From Taudactylus pleione (Eukaryota; Chordata; Amphibia; Anura; Myobatrachidae), in NCBI GenBank assembly GCA_031769625.1, contig JAUIMM010000484.1:4960001-5024000 (forward strand): DNA of 64,000 nt. The letters run 5' to 3'. This document shows positions 35,722-46,099 of the stretch, piece by piece (positions within the stretch are counted from its first letter, which is position 1; every line of letters begins with the position of its first letter). Position numbers and translations under genes: made by a program. The notes below the pieces were generated by a model. That model had not been told where the DNA came from, did not search any database, and saw nothing but the letters and a program-made list of their open reading frames with translations.

Positions 35722-36341
35722 AATTATAGATGTACAATGCAGCATGTCCAATCTTTCTGATTAAAAGCTAATCTCAGTTAGCAAATGGCCACTTGCATCA
35801 TATTCTACACAAATACACAAATGTTTTATTAACACTGCACATTTCTGGTGCACTGCCACATCCCCATTAGGAATTCTTTACAGTGCAATGACCATGAAAA
35901 TCAATAACTACACAGCTATTACGCACACTTATATTCCATTTCAAAGTAACATTTTATTTATATTTTTTCACGAAAGGAAATCAATAAATAAATGACTGCT
36001 CTACTACTGTCGTCATATGGTGCACTGTTACATAGCTTGCATAAAACAGAAAAACTTATAATGGAGTAGTCATAATAAATTGCTCGCAATAACTAATACT
36101 AAATAAAATAGTAATCTTTTTTTAAAGTTTCTTGGCTTAAACTGTTTGATCTTCAATTGATCAGTAAGAAATACATAGCATATTTTTTTTCTTTTCGGAG
36201 TTGGTGAGTGCCTCTAACAACCACACATTATTGTACAATCTGAAGTCACCTAGGATTTAGGGCTATTTGACATGGTCTAAAAATAATAGATGATCTTATA
36301 AAGGAACTGCTAATTCATGTCTCCTAATCTTCTCCAATTAA
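35722..36341. other. Unassigned A/T-rich sequence
   Basis: Nothing recognisable. Confidence 0.45.
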
Positions 36342-37205
36342 GGGCCGGATTCAATTAGAGGGACAAAGCTGAGATTGGCAAAAAGCGTTCGCCGATGAAA
36401 TGTTTTTGCCACATTCCCGTGTATTACCCCATTCAATTCCATTAAATTTTCGCAGATGTGTTAAATCCATAGGCAAAAACAGGCATACAAGTTTTTCCAC
36501 CCAGAGGCAGGTAAAAAGTTGTGCAAAATCCCTATTTTATGCTAAAAATTTGGGTACTTGGCTCAGAACCCCTTGCTGGACACCCCCCCCCCCTAATGAC
36601 TAATTATGCCAAAAAAATAAAAACAAAAACTTCATTCCCCCTAAAAAAGATATGTCATTTATGTGGTGAAAATGTAAATACATTTTGCAAATGGGTATAA
36701 AGTACTGGGTCAGGTATTTTGGGGTGCTGTATGAATGGGACATGTGTTTTTAGAATTGCAGGTGGCTGTAGAATGTGTTTTTTTAAAGGTTTTACAAAAG
36801 GCACTTTAGCGCCCCAAAAATATACTAGTACCCATTTAAATGTACCCCCAATTTAACTACAGCAATTATTTTTCACAAAATAAATAGCTTTAAATCATTT
36901 TTCAACAGTTATGCAAATATGCATATAACAGCCCTTTGACTCAAGTTAAACACCCAAAAAAACTTCTATTAGGGCTATTAATACACTTCTAGAATGATTT
37001 CCTGGGTTAGTTAGGCTTATAATGGGGGTACAGACTGATTTCCCCAAACTAAGCTGTCCTTTTTATCAGTTTCGCCATTCACACATCGACATTTTCACCT
37101 GGTGTGGAATTGAATAGGGCGAAAAGCGGGAGCGTAGTCAAAAAGATTGCAGGGGCGAATGCTTTTCGCCAACTGCAACTTTATGCCTCTAATTGAATTT
37201 GGCCC
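36342..37205. mobile_element. Long MITE (864 bp) with TAA target duplication
   Basis: The left end GGGCCGGATTCAATTAGAGG and the right end CCTCTAATTGAATTTGGCCC form a 20 bp inverted repeat with few mismatches. TAA flanks both (36339-36341 and 37206-37208). Inside, GGCGAAAAGC/GCTTTTCGCC and AAAAGCGTTCGCC words occur in both directions. Same family as 21731-22567. No coding capacity. Confidence 0.9.
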
Positions 37206-37208
37206 TAA

Positions 37209-37559
37209 CTGAGAAGTTTTGGCTGCCTCTTCCTTAAACAGCTTCTCCACCATTATAGTTGGGAGATGCAGTGCCTGTTGGACGGCTGATGGCATAAACA
37301 GCTCTATAGGTCCTGTCTTTAGCAGCATTGCTGGAAATAGGTACAGCTGTGCCAAAGTATCTATCCATGATTTCAGTTACAACTAGCAGCTCCCAGTTGG
37401 TGAACCTTGCAGGTTGCATTCCAGCACCTTAATTAAGCTATTGAATAACTGCTATACTGATTGCCTATACAATAGCATCATGAGTGTTCTTGACAACCTC
37501 ATCATACTGGCGCAGTGCCACAGTTCACAAAGATCCAATAACTAAGCAAGCATTTACAT
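37209..37559. other. Unassigned sequence
   Basis: Minus-strand frames here have a phrase ('PARFTNWELLVVTEIMD') reminiscent of frog transposon-linked reading frames, but no family could be named. Confidence 0.35.
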
Positions 37560-37905
37560 CAGGGATGGGGAACCTCAGGCCCAGGAGGCGTATCGGTTTG
37601 GCCCTTTGAGCTTTTTTCTGCTAGCCTCATTTGGCTTACAGGGTGCCAAGAATGGCACCCTGCAGCCTGAATCTATGCAGTAGTGCTACCTGGAACATCC
37701 TTAGGACACTTCAGACAGTCACACCACTGCCCTTTCAGCTCCCAGGAGCATCCACAGGATGCTCCGGGCATTGCTGTAATCACCGGCGATTGTGATCTCG
37801 CCCCTGTGTAACATCACATGGAGGGGGCGTGGTCAGCACCAGGCCCGCAAATAATATTATATATATCAAAATGGCCCTCGGCAGAAAAAAGGTTCCCCAC
37901 CCCTG
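37560..37905. mobile_element. hAT-type element (346 bp), inverted copy of 6909-7249
   Basis: Termini CAGGGATGGGGAACCT and AGGTTCCCCACCCCTG; identical 8 bp flanks ATTTACAT at 37552-37559 and 37906-37913. The interior is the reverse complement of the copy at 6909 with moderate divergence (GGCAGAAAAAAGGTTCCCCA end, CCCTCGGC for CGATGG). Confidence 0.94.
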
Positions 37906-37947
37906 ATTTACATTATAATATATAACCATATCTAACCATGGTATAAG

Positions 37948-38025
37948 ACACCAAAGACACAAATAATACAAAATAGTCCCACTTTGGCGCCGTTATACAC
38001 AAAAAACCAATCCACATTAAAGAGT
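37948..38025 (+). repeat. Left terminal inverted repeat of a split DNA element
   Basis: The stretch CACCAAAGACACAAATAATA through CCACATTAAAGAGTG is repeated as its complement at about 43648-43727. The two copies align over about 75 bases with few changes. The Gypsy element lies between them, so it probably inserted into this element. Confidence 0.7.
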
Positions 38026-38619
38026 GTTTGGCTGAATTGCAATCTCACACTATTTTTGCCTGTTTTTCCAACTCGCAAAGTGCAAACACATGTGAACTTG
38101 CAGGAAACAGACATCAAAACTCGCATGAGTTTACAAAACATGACCAAATACACCATCAGCAAAACTCGCAATACTTTCAATAGGAAACCATACAACACGC
38201 AAATTTACCAAGAATCGAGTTTTGAAACTCGCATGAGATATTACCAAAATCTCAACAAAATAGACTTTTCAAATAGACGACTTCCTGAGGTGAGTGCTTG
38301 CATGAGTTTGGATGTGTTTGCATGTGTACACAGGTGTTTCAAGTTGCAATTAGTGGGAAAACAATGATGATGCTTTTTTATGGTGCTGAGTCAGCTGCAT
38401 TGATTTGTGTGAAGCAAAAATGGCAATATATACTACCATTGTTATTCACTGCATGTGGCTGAGATTTCAGAGGCTCTACCACCAGGCTGGAAGGACCCAG
38501 GAGCAAAAACTGAGCAGAAAATTAGGTAATGCAGATATCACAAAAGCTGCTCAGGCCATATTTTTTTGGATGTGTTTGAACCAGAAAAAGGAAACAGCCA
38601 GTGGTGAAGTCAAACAGAA
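38026..38619. other. Interior of the split DNA element, left part
   Basis: It repeats words such as AACTCGCATGAG and ACTCGCAA; complementary words (CTCATGCATG, TTTGCGAGTTTG) appear at 43440-43500 on the far side of the Gypsy element. No protein recognised. Confidence 0.45.
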
Positions 38620-38830
38620 TGTTACAATCCTCTAGCAATTGCTAGGACCGAGATGGAGGTGTTGGAGATAAGTGGCACATCGAAGAACAAACACAAGAAG
38701 TATAGTTAAATCATGGCAGTTTACTAAATAAATGATATGATGGACCAGTGAAAACACTACATGTCAATGGTGCAATAAGGAGCTGAAACCAAAGAACAGT
38801 CAATAGAATATACTGTAGGTTTACAGTAGG
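38620..38830 (-). repeat. Truncated 3' LTR of the Gypsy element
   Basis: Only the last ~209 bases of the LTR remain; they match 40827-41036. The match stops at GTAGGTTTACAG, followed by a 15 bp direct repeat. Confidence 0.9.
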
Positions 38831-38862
38831 CCCGATGAATCTAGGCCCGATGAATCTAGGTC
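38831..38862. repeat. 15 bp direct repeat at LTR deletion junction
   Basis: CCCGATGAATCTAGG occurs twice in a row exactly where the 3' LTR match ends. It may mark slippage or end-joining at the deletion. Confidence 0.85.
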
Positions 38863-38867
38863 CCAAT

Positions 38868-39851
38868 TTATGAGTAGTTGGCGAGCTTGATATGCTTAGT
38901 AGAAAGCCAGACCAAATCTCCCTTTTTCAAAAAACATGGTCTTCGATGCCTGTCAGCAATACTCTTAGGTGTAGACAACGGAAGAAGAAGACCAGGAGGA
39001 GCTGTCCGAGGAGTCTTATTATGGGCACAGACTTCACATGCTAACACAAACTCACGGACATCTTTGGCTAAGGATGGCCACCAGACAGAATGGGAGAGAA
39101 TGTCCATAGTCTTAGAAATGCTTGGATGACCAAAGGCTTTTTTAGAATGAAAATCCAAAAGGACAGTTTTCCTAAGTCTCTCAGGAACAAAAAGAAGATG
39201 AGCAGGAACATTAAATGGAGCTTCAGTTTGGCATCTCTGGAGTGTCTCAGCTAGAGTCCGGGTTAAGGCAAAATTAATGAAATCTTTAGGAATGATGGGT
39301 TCTTCAGAAACGGAGACTTGTTGGTCATAGAAGAAACTTGTGGAGAGAGCATTAGCTTTAACATCTTTAGAACCAGGAATAAGATTGATGGCACAATCAT
39401 ATGGTCGATGTGGAGGCAATGCATTAGCTTTTTGTTTAGAAAACACATCAGCAAAATCCAAATATTGAGGAGGAATGCTACAAGCGGACGAAACTTCAGG
39501 ACATTGTAGCATCCACACAGGGAGTGAATGGCATGAGGACTGACATTCAGGACTCCACTTAATAATCTCCCCAGAGGACCAGTAAATGGAAGGATTGTGT
39601 AATCTTAGCCACAGAAGGCCCAATACAATTGGAACTAAAGGACTATGCAGAAGAAAAAATGAAATTAGTTCAATATGTGGAACACCTACGGTAAACCGAA
39701 TAAGAGGTGTCTTAATCTTAAGAGTTCCTTTAGGGATTAAGCCTCCATCCAGGCCACAAATGGAAACTTCTTGCTCTAATGGAACTGCTGGAAACTTTAA
39801 CTTCTGAAAGAACGCATAGTCCATAAAATTAGCTGCTGCTCCACTATCCAA
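38868..39851 (-). CDS. Shortened Gypsy pol: protease + integrase zinc finger + C-terminal tail
   Basis: The 327-codon frame (the first codon is TTG in LDSGAA, so the true start is upstream or by read-through from gag) is open throughout. Residues 2-5 carry the protease DSGA motif; residues 120-163 reach the linker that normally leads into RT (DCAINLIPGSK). There the sequence jumps, at about residue 164 (near 39358), to the end of RNase H (KANALS). Residues 215-295 hold the integrase zinc finger with H235, H242, C272 and C275. At about residue 295 (near 38966) it jumps again, past the integrase catalytic core, to the C-terminal part (ADRHRRP ... GDLVWLSTKHIKL). Both deletions keep frame. The product has no polymerase or integrase activity. 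Confidence 0.88.
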   Translation of the reverse strand: MDSGAAANFMDYAFFQKLKFPAVPLEQEVSICGLDGGLIPKGTLKIKTPLIRFTVGVPHIELISFFLLHSPLVPIVLGLLWLRLHNPSIYWSSGEIIKWSPECQSSCHSLPVWMLQCPEVSSACSIPPQYLDFADVFSKQKANALPPHRPYDCAINLIPGSKDVKANALSTSFFYDQQVSVSEEPIIPKDFINFALTRTLAETLQRCQTEAPFNVPAHLLFVPERLRKTVLLDFHSKKAFGHPSISKTMDILSHSVWWPSLAKDVREFVLACEVCAHNKTPRTAPPGLLLPLSTPKSIADRHRRPCFLKKGDLVWLSTKHIKLANYS

Positions 39852-39991
39852 AAAAGCCTGTGTCTTGAACTCTTTATTAGCTGAATGAATGGATACAGGA
39901 ACAAGTACTGAATTCTTGGAGGAAATTGAGGCTAAACCTAAGTGTAATCCCTTCTGTACACTTAGACCCTGCCTTTTACAAATATCAAAGG

Positions 39992-40033
39992 ACAGTCTTT
40001 TATGGAATGAGCCTTGTCTCCACAGTACAAACA
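39992..40033 (-). other. Gag CCHC zinc knuckle of the Gypsy element
   Basis: CLYCGDKAHSIKDC fits CX2CX4HX4C, the nucleic-acid-binding knuckle of nucleocapsid. It is in a different frame from the gag part upstream and is followed by a stop, so a frameshift separates it from gag. Confidence 0.85.
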
Positions 40034-40099
40034 GAGACTTTGTGAACGTCTTCTACGCCTTTCTCCCGGAGAAAGACGAGAAGCTCCAATTCGCATAGG

Positions 40100-40798
40100 C
40101 TACTCGCGATCCAGTGAAGGAGGCAACAAAGAAGATCGGGGGGACATAGTAGGCAACTGCTGCTCTCTCCGTCTTTCACGTAAACGATGGTCAATAAGTA
40201 TAACTGTCTGTATTAAGTCATCCAGAGTCTTTGCCGGGGAATGTTGCACAATAATGTCCTCTATTTCTTCAGACAGACCAATCCGAAACTGGTTACGCAA
40301 AGCCGAATCATTCCAGCCTGTTTCCACTGCCCATCTACGAAATTCAGAACAATAATCCTCTGCAGCTTTTTGTCCCTGTTTAAGAGAGCGAAGCTTGGAT
40401 TCTGCAAGTGATACCGTATCTGGGTCTTCAAACAACAGGCCCAGCTGGAGGAAACAGGCATCCACAGTCTGAAGGGCAACATGTGAGGAAGGCAGTCCAA
40501 ATGCCCATGTTTGCAGATCACCCTGAAGCAGGGAAATAATAAGTCCAACTCTTTGTGTCTCAGAACCAGAAGAGACTGGATGCATGCGGAAATAAAGTTT
40601 ACAACTCTCACGGAAATTCACAAACAAGTTTCTGTCCCTAGCGAAATGATCAGGCAAGTTAATTTTGGGCTCCTTAAAAGCAGCTTGTAACGAGGAGCTA
40701 CGGACATCTTCAACTTTAAGTGAGAGTTCATTAACTTTTTGAGTAAGAGTCTGAATTTGAGCTGCCAGAATTTGTGCTGGGTTCTGCGTATGCTCCAT
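40100..40798 (-). CDS. Gypsy Gag (capsid-type) protein
   Basis: A 232-codon frame begins with ATG at 40798, 29 bases after the 5' LTR. Residues 1-40 form a probable coiled coil (heptads of I, L and V in QILAAQIQTLTQKVNELSLK). The middle (NFRESCKLYFRMHP, LQGDLQTWAFGL, FRRWAVETGWND, FRIGLSEEIED) is typical of Ty3/Gypsy capsid domains that assemble the particle. The frame ends at 40100 before the zinc knuckle, so the nucleocapsid is cut off by a frameshift. Whether the protein is made is unknown. Confidence 0.9.
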   Translation of the reverse strand: MEHTQNPAQILAAQIQTLTQKVNELSLKVEDVRSSSLQAAFKEPKINLPDHFARDRNLFVNFRESCKLYFRMHPVSSGSETQRVGLIISLLQGDLQTWAFGLPSSHVALQTVDACFLQLGLLFEDPDTVSLAESKLRSLKQGQKAAEDYCSEFRRWAVETGWNDSALRNQFRIGLSEEIEDIIVQHSPAKTLDDLIQTVILIDHRLRERRREQQLPTMSPRSSLLPPSLDRE

Positions 40799-40826
40799 CG
40801 TAGTCCAAAGATTTGGTCGGCTATAA

Positions 40827-42344
40827 TGTTACGATCCTCTAGCAAATGCTAGGACCGAGATGGAGGTGATGGAGATACGTGGCACATCGAAGAACAAACA
40901 CAAGAAGTATAGTTAAATCATGGCAGTTTACTAAATAAATGATATGATGGACCAGTGAAAACACAACATGTCAATGGTGCAATAAGGAGCTGAAACCATA
41001 GGACAGTCAATAGAATATACTGTAGGTTTACAGTCCAAACTAAAGTTGTTAAATGGTCAGGAGGCCTAGTAGACAGCAATGCTTGAAACGTGGTGAAGAA
41101 GCAGGATTGCTGGATGGCCTGGAGGGCCTAGCAGACAGCGATGCTTGAAACGTGGTGTAGAAGCAGGATTGCAGTATGGCCTGGAGGGCCTAGCAGACAG
41201 CGATTCTTGAAACGTGGTGTTGAAGCAGGATTGCTGTATGGCCTGGAGGGCCTATTAGACAGCGGTGCTTGAAACGTGGTGTTGAAGCAGGATTGCTGTT
41301 TGGCCTGAAAGGCCTAGTAGAAAGCGATGCTTGAAACATGGTGTTGAAGCAGGATTGCTGTATGGCCTGGGGGGCCTAGTAGACAGCGGTGCTTGAAACG
41401 TGGTATTGAAGCAGGATTGCTGTATGGCCTGAAGGGCCTAGTAGACAGCATAGCTAGAAAAGTGGTTTAGAAGCAGGATAGCTATATGGCCTAGAGGGCT
41501 CAGTAGACAGCGATGCTTGAACCGTGGTATAGAAGCAGGATGGATGTATGGCCTGGAGGCTCTGTAGACAGCGATGCTTGAACCGTGGTATAGAAACAGG
41601 ATAGCTGTAAGGCCTAGAGGGCTCAGTAGACAGCGATGCTTGATCCGTGGTATAGAAGCAGGATAGCTGTATGGCCTGGAGGCTCTGTAGACAGCGATGC
41701 TTGAACCATGGTATAGAAGCAGGATAGCTGTATGGCCTGGAGGCTCTGTAGACAGCGATGCTTGAACCATGGTATAGAAGCAGGATAGCTGTAAGGATAG
41801 CTGTATAGCCTGCAGGGCTCTGTAGACAGCGATGCTTGAACCGTGGTATAGAATCAGGATAGCTGTATGGCCTGGAGGCTCTGTAGACAGTGATTCTTGA
41901 ACCGTGGTATAGAAGCAGGGTAGCTGTATGGCCTGGAGGGCTCTGCAGACAGTGATGCTTGAACCCAGGGTACTTGGGTCACTTAGAAGCTGGTGAGCAG
42001 AATACACGCAGCATGTGCAAATTATAGCTGGAAGTCTGGATGCACAGAAAGCAGGTTGCATAACCAAAAGTTCCACATGAAAACTCTATAGCCGACAGGG
42101 TGGCGACAGTCCAGGAAGTTCAAATAGGATCAGCTGCCAATCAAGCAACACTAGGAGGAAACATGTGAAATCCTCTGACGTCTGGGTCTTCTAGCAACCA
42201 GCAACCTAGAAGCATGGTCAGGGGCAGGAGGAATACTGTCAGGAGACAAGTCCTGGACTGGACTTATAACACAGATGTTCCGGATGAACTGTAACAACAT
42301 ATTCCATTTGTATGACCAAGTCAAACTGGACCTAGACCCTGACA
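40827..42344 (-). repeat. 5' LTR of the Gypsy element (1,518 bp)
   Basis: On the minus strand it begins TGTCAGGGTCTAGG and ends with CTAGAGGATCGTAACA. The middle holds the 62 bp tandem array. No primer-binding site beginning with TGG was recognised directly after the LTR. Confidence 0.85.
41044..41960. repeat. 62 bp tandem array inside the LTR
   Basis: About 14 copies of a unit containing GCAGGATTGCTGTATGGCC, GAGGGCCTAGTAGACAGCG and ATGCTTGAAACGTGG occur head to tail. Copies 41044-41460 have GAAACG, copies after 41470 have GAACCG and GATAGCTG, so two sub-arrays expanded separately. The 212-codon minus frame over 41438-42076 is a by-product. Confidence 0.93.
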
Positions 42345-43225
42345 CAGCACATACCCACTCTGTCCAGGTCTGTATAAGCTTTTGGCTGTATTTCACTTTC
42401 TGGCTACTGGTAATTTTCAGCCTGCGACCGATAGAGTTCTCGTAATATCCCAGTCAACATTCTCACAGTACATACAGTTACTCTGGTAATGGTGGCACTT
42501 TACCACTAATGGATATCTACATCTGCTTCCCTAGCCAGGAGTCACAGTGGCATTCAGTCAGGGTAGATTTTTTTTTGCATTGCAGGCATGCCTAATGACC
42601 TGGGTGATAAGGCATTCTTGCGGTGGGTCCTTTTGCAGGGATTTCAATGCCTTCTGCACAAGGAACATGTTCTACTCCACAGAAAATTCACATTGCATCC
42701 CATCTTTGTCTTGCCCCTCTGCCTGGGTGCCTCATCACTGCTGCCTGTACTGCTCTATAGGGCCTCTTGAGATGCAACCTCCTCCACCTCACTCTCTCCC
42801 TGCCTCTCCTCTGCCTGGACATATTCCTATCACACTCCTTATACAAATACAAAACACAAAGAAAAAAAGACAAACTAACACAAACCTCCTCTCCTACTAC
42901 CCACACACATGCCACACACAAAAAAACACTGACAGGGCAAAAGAAAAAAATACAATCAGGAAAGACAGAAAAATTAGACAAACCAATATATGACAAGTCT
43001 ATAAATAAGCACAAAACAATTTCCACATACCAAGCAGCAATCTATTCCAGTAGCCAAAAACTCTCCTACACCACTAATACTCCTCACTGTCCTCTGAAAC
43101 CTCCAACCAACAAAACCCTCAATGGTTGAGCTGTTTGTGGTGTTTTTATATGCTTAGACAGTTTGTACATGATGTACTGTAACTACAGTACTTCAATCAG
43201 AACATATTTCTAGGATGGTGCATGC
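42345..43225. other. Unassigned sequence right of the Gypsy LTR
   Basis: No recognised gene. A purine-rich, low-complexity section with CACACAAAAAAAC and AAAGAAAAAAA words lies at 42845-42990. Confidence 0.4.
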
Positions 43226-43227
43226 AT

Positions 43228-43390
43228 TCTCCTGTGTGTTTTATAAACACAACCAATCTCCTGAAGTGGTTTCTTAACACATCCATTCTCCTGTGTGTTT
43301 TATAAACATGTCCATTCTCACTAGTATTTTATAGACACATTCATTCTCACACGTGTTTTATAAACACATCCATTCTCACACATGTTTTGC
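43228..43390. repeat. Degenerate tandem repeat, about 36 bp unit
   Basis: Four to five copies of 'cattctcctgtgtgttttataaacacatc' vary in the middle (CTAGTATTTTATAGACAC, ACGTGTTTTATAAACAC). The repeat lies within the right part of the split DNA element. Confidence 0.75.
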
Positions 43391-43647
43391 CTAGAACTTG
43401 CATGATAAAACACATTTGCATTCACCATCGAAAAACCCGATTTTGCAAAACTCACTTCTCGGTAAATTTGCGAGTTTGGTCTGGGAAAACTCATGCATGT
43501 TTGTGGGAACCTGTTCGAGTTTAATCTTGTCCAAACACTATTCTTAGTAAATTTACCCCTTACTCTCTCTAAATCCAAGAGAAAATGTTCTTTGGACTCC
43601 AAAGGATTTTTTTCCGCCAAAAGATTTTTTCAAAAGAGACTTGTTAC
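43391..43647. other. Interior of the split DNA element, right part
   Basis: It contains TTTGCGAGTTTG, ACTCATGCATG and TTAGTAAATTTACCCCT phrases, complementary or similar to those of 38026-38300. Confidence 0.45.
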
Positions 43648-43727
43648 TCTTTAATGTGGATTGGATTTTTCTGTGTATAACAGTGCCAAAGTGTGACTAT
43701 TTTGTATTATTTGTGTCTTTGAAGAAG
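43648..43727 (-). repeat. Right terminal inverted repeat of the split DNA element
   Basis: ACTCTTTAATGTGGATTGGA through TTATTTGTGTCTTTG is the complement of 37948-38025. The flanking duplication could not be settled. Confidence 0.7.
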
Positions 43728-44690
43728 AAAAGTAAGGACTTTCTTTGGTCTTCACTGGCTGCAGATATATAGTATTGCGTGAATCTAGGAACAATTATTG
43801 CATATCTATAAGGCACCAAAGGCAAGTCACCAATAAAAATTCCCAAATATAAAATCATATCCCAAAATGAAAAGGAGGGACCTGGCATTTCAGCTATGCT
43901 TTATTTTCAGATATACAATTATTGGAACATAAGTATTCGGTTAGACATCCATGGTCTATTATACTGCAGTTTAATATCTACAGCATATCTATATACACAT
44001 GCATATATTATTATGTCATATGAGTTAAGAAAAAATATATCTCTACTGTCCCAAAAATACACTCAACCAAGTTTTAAATACACTGCATACATTAAGCCAT
44101 TCCCATAGTTGCTTAATGCATTCAGTTCTAAAGACAAATATAACACTTCCTCAGCATATACCTCAAAAGTGCTAAGAATTAGTGGGAATCAACCCAGCAC
44201 TGCATGAGTTCAAATGGTAAAAAGCTTACCTGAAATTCCCACATACAGTTAGACAGATTAATACCAAATGAAGAACCACAAAATATGTATTGGTGGTGTT
44301 AATAAAATCAAGTAAAAAAAATTTTTTGTTCAATCTTTTTGACATTTTTGGAAGAGTTCATTTGCCATGTAAGAAGGAATAAGCAAACTAATGCTACTTT
44401 AAAAAAATGTAAGGTTTCTTCTAAAAAACAAAGGTAAATTTGTGTTGGTAATGTAAGAAAAATTGTTTGAATATATACATAATAAAAATACTAATATTGA
44501 TGTGGGAATGTGAAAAACCCCAAAAGTGCCAAAATAGGCTCAGCATCGGGGTGAGAAAATACTCAGTAGCAAAGGGGATAATACAAAGGTAGAGCACTAC
44601 TGCCCTCTACTGCCTAACATTAGTATTACATTCACAATAAATTAAATAATTTGTAAAATGTGAGTATGGAGGGGATTTCTTTGGAATCTC
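43728..44690. other. Unassigned A/T-rich sequence
   Basis: No domain or repeat recognised. Confidence 0.45.
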
Positions 44691-44699
44691 TCTGGTAAA

Positions 44700-45600
44700 C
44701 AAACATACCTTTTGCCCCATTGTCAAAGTGTTGAATCAGGTATTTTGCTCAGATTCAGACATCACTGTGTGCATGCCATCCTCAATGATCAAAGACAAGT
44801 GCAGCAACTACTGTACTCAATGTGGCATCGATTCCACAAGTGGATGGAAGATCTCTGGAGAGATGTTGACCCATGCCATCTGGTTATATTCCTACAGCTC
44901 CCTGATGTTTGTAGGTGCTAGGATCTTGAGTGCGAGTGGACCTTTTCACCACGTTCCATAAATGCTTGATTGGGTTCATGTTGGGAGATTGTGATGGTCA
45001 CATCATTTGTCGGAACTCTCCATAATGCTCATCAAACCAATTCTGGACAACTTGGGACCGATGACATGCTGCATTATCCTGCCGGATTATTCCATCATTG
45101 TGGTGGGTTTGCGCCCATATTCCATGGAGGCTAAAGAACACTACAAGACCTGCTGAATATGTGTCTGGTACTGTACCTCTAGCATTGAATGTGGATGTGA
45201 TTTGAGGCAGTGTCACTTATCTGTTACCATGGACAATTCTAGCCAGATGTTGCTGGTCACGATCATTAAGCACCCATGTTTGGCCACTGTGCTAGGGTGG
45301 TAATACCTACCATGAGATATTTCTGGTACACATGTGACACCATAGATCGAGCAATGTTGAATGTCCACACAACTTTGGAAAAGGAATGTCCTATCTATCG
45401 GGCACCCACTGTTATGCCCTGTCCAAACTCTGATAATTCACGCCGCCTTGCAGACTAGCCGGTGTTCAAACTGACTCACGAGATGTCCGCTTATAACTGA
45501 TGCAGGTCTGTGCATTTGCAAGATGTTACAGTACGGTGACACCGCATACCATAACCTTTACTGCTATCTCATGACTTTTGGCACTTCAGTGTTATTTATC
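44700..45600 (-). pseudogene. Tc1-like transposase relic
   Basis: Minus-strand pieces read, from 45460 downwards, a damaged helix-turn-helix part, then (44998-45216) a part with the second catalytic aspartate in RQDNAACHR followed by QVVQNWFDEH, then after a stop SPNMNPIKHLWNVV. The position of the third acidic residue is a lysine (NPIK in place of NPIE), and 36 positions (one of them the stop) lie between the two. Frame is lost repeatedly and TIRs were not found, so this is an old, dead copy. Confidence 0.82.
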
Positions 45601-46090
45601 AAAACCTTATTTTTTGTTGGACGTATGTATAGTTTACTTTTGTGTCTACATTTATGTTTAAAATAAAAATTATAGGATGTTTACAGTAAGTCTAAATCAC
45701 TCCCTGTATGTATAAACTGTTTTCAGGAACTAATTGAAATACTGTTTGAGATCTTCTCCCATTTTCTTTTCTTACAGTACGTAAATATACATTTTTATTT
45801 GTTTTCCTGTTGGCTAATTGAAGCATTTACATTAAAATAGCTAGCTACAAAAAGTTGGGTAAATGGAAGTACAGTAATTAAGTGCTACAGTTAAAGACAT
45901 TTGGGATGGGTTCCAACAGTAATTCTGATTTCTACAATACAGAAGTTTGCTTACGCCATAAATTGCTTATGCTGCTTATAATAAAAGTTAAAGGAAAGTA
46001 CACATTTTATGTCTTTGCTAACATTTGTAATACATGACCTAATGTCAACATTCAAAGCCTAGTCTCATATTATATTGATAACTAGTTTAT
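45601..46090. other. Unassigned A/T-rich sequence
   Basis: Nothing recognisable. Confidence 0.45.
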
Positions 46091-46099
46091 TGGACCCGG

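Larger units (their letters stand above)
38620..42344 (-). mobile_element. Ty3/Gypsy LTR retrotransposon, internally deleted
   Basis: Minus-strand order: 5' LTR 42344-40827 (TGTCAGGGTC ... GTAACA), gag 40798-40100, zinc knuckle 40033-39992, shortened pol 39851-38868, truncated 3' LTR 38830-38620. Flanks CAGAA (38615-38619) and CAGCA (42345-42349) look like a 5 bp TSD with one change. The shared LTR part (209 bp) shows about 7 differences, so the insertion is fairly young by vertebrate standards. RT, most of RNase H, the integrase core and most of the 3' LTR are absent. Confidence 0.92.

Noticed and set aside
40799..40830. tRNA primer-binding site after the Gypsy 5' LTR
   Set aside because: The bases after the LTR do not start with TGG and match no tRNA end that I can name.
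41438..42076. 212-codon minus-strand frame
   Set aside because: It is read from the 62 bp array within the Gypsy LTR; the translation is a repeat of the unit.
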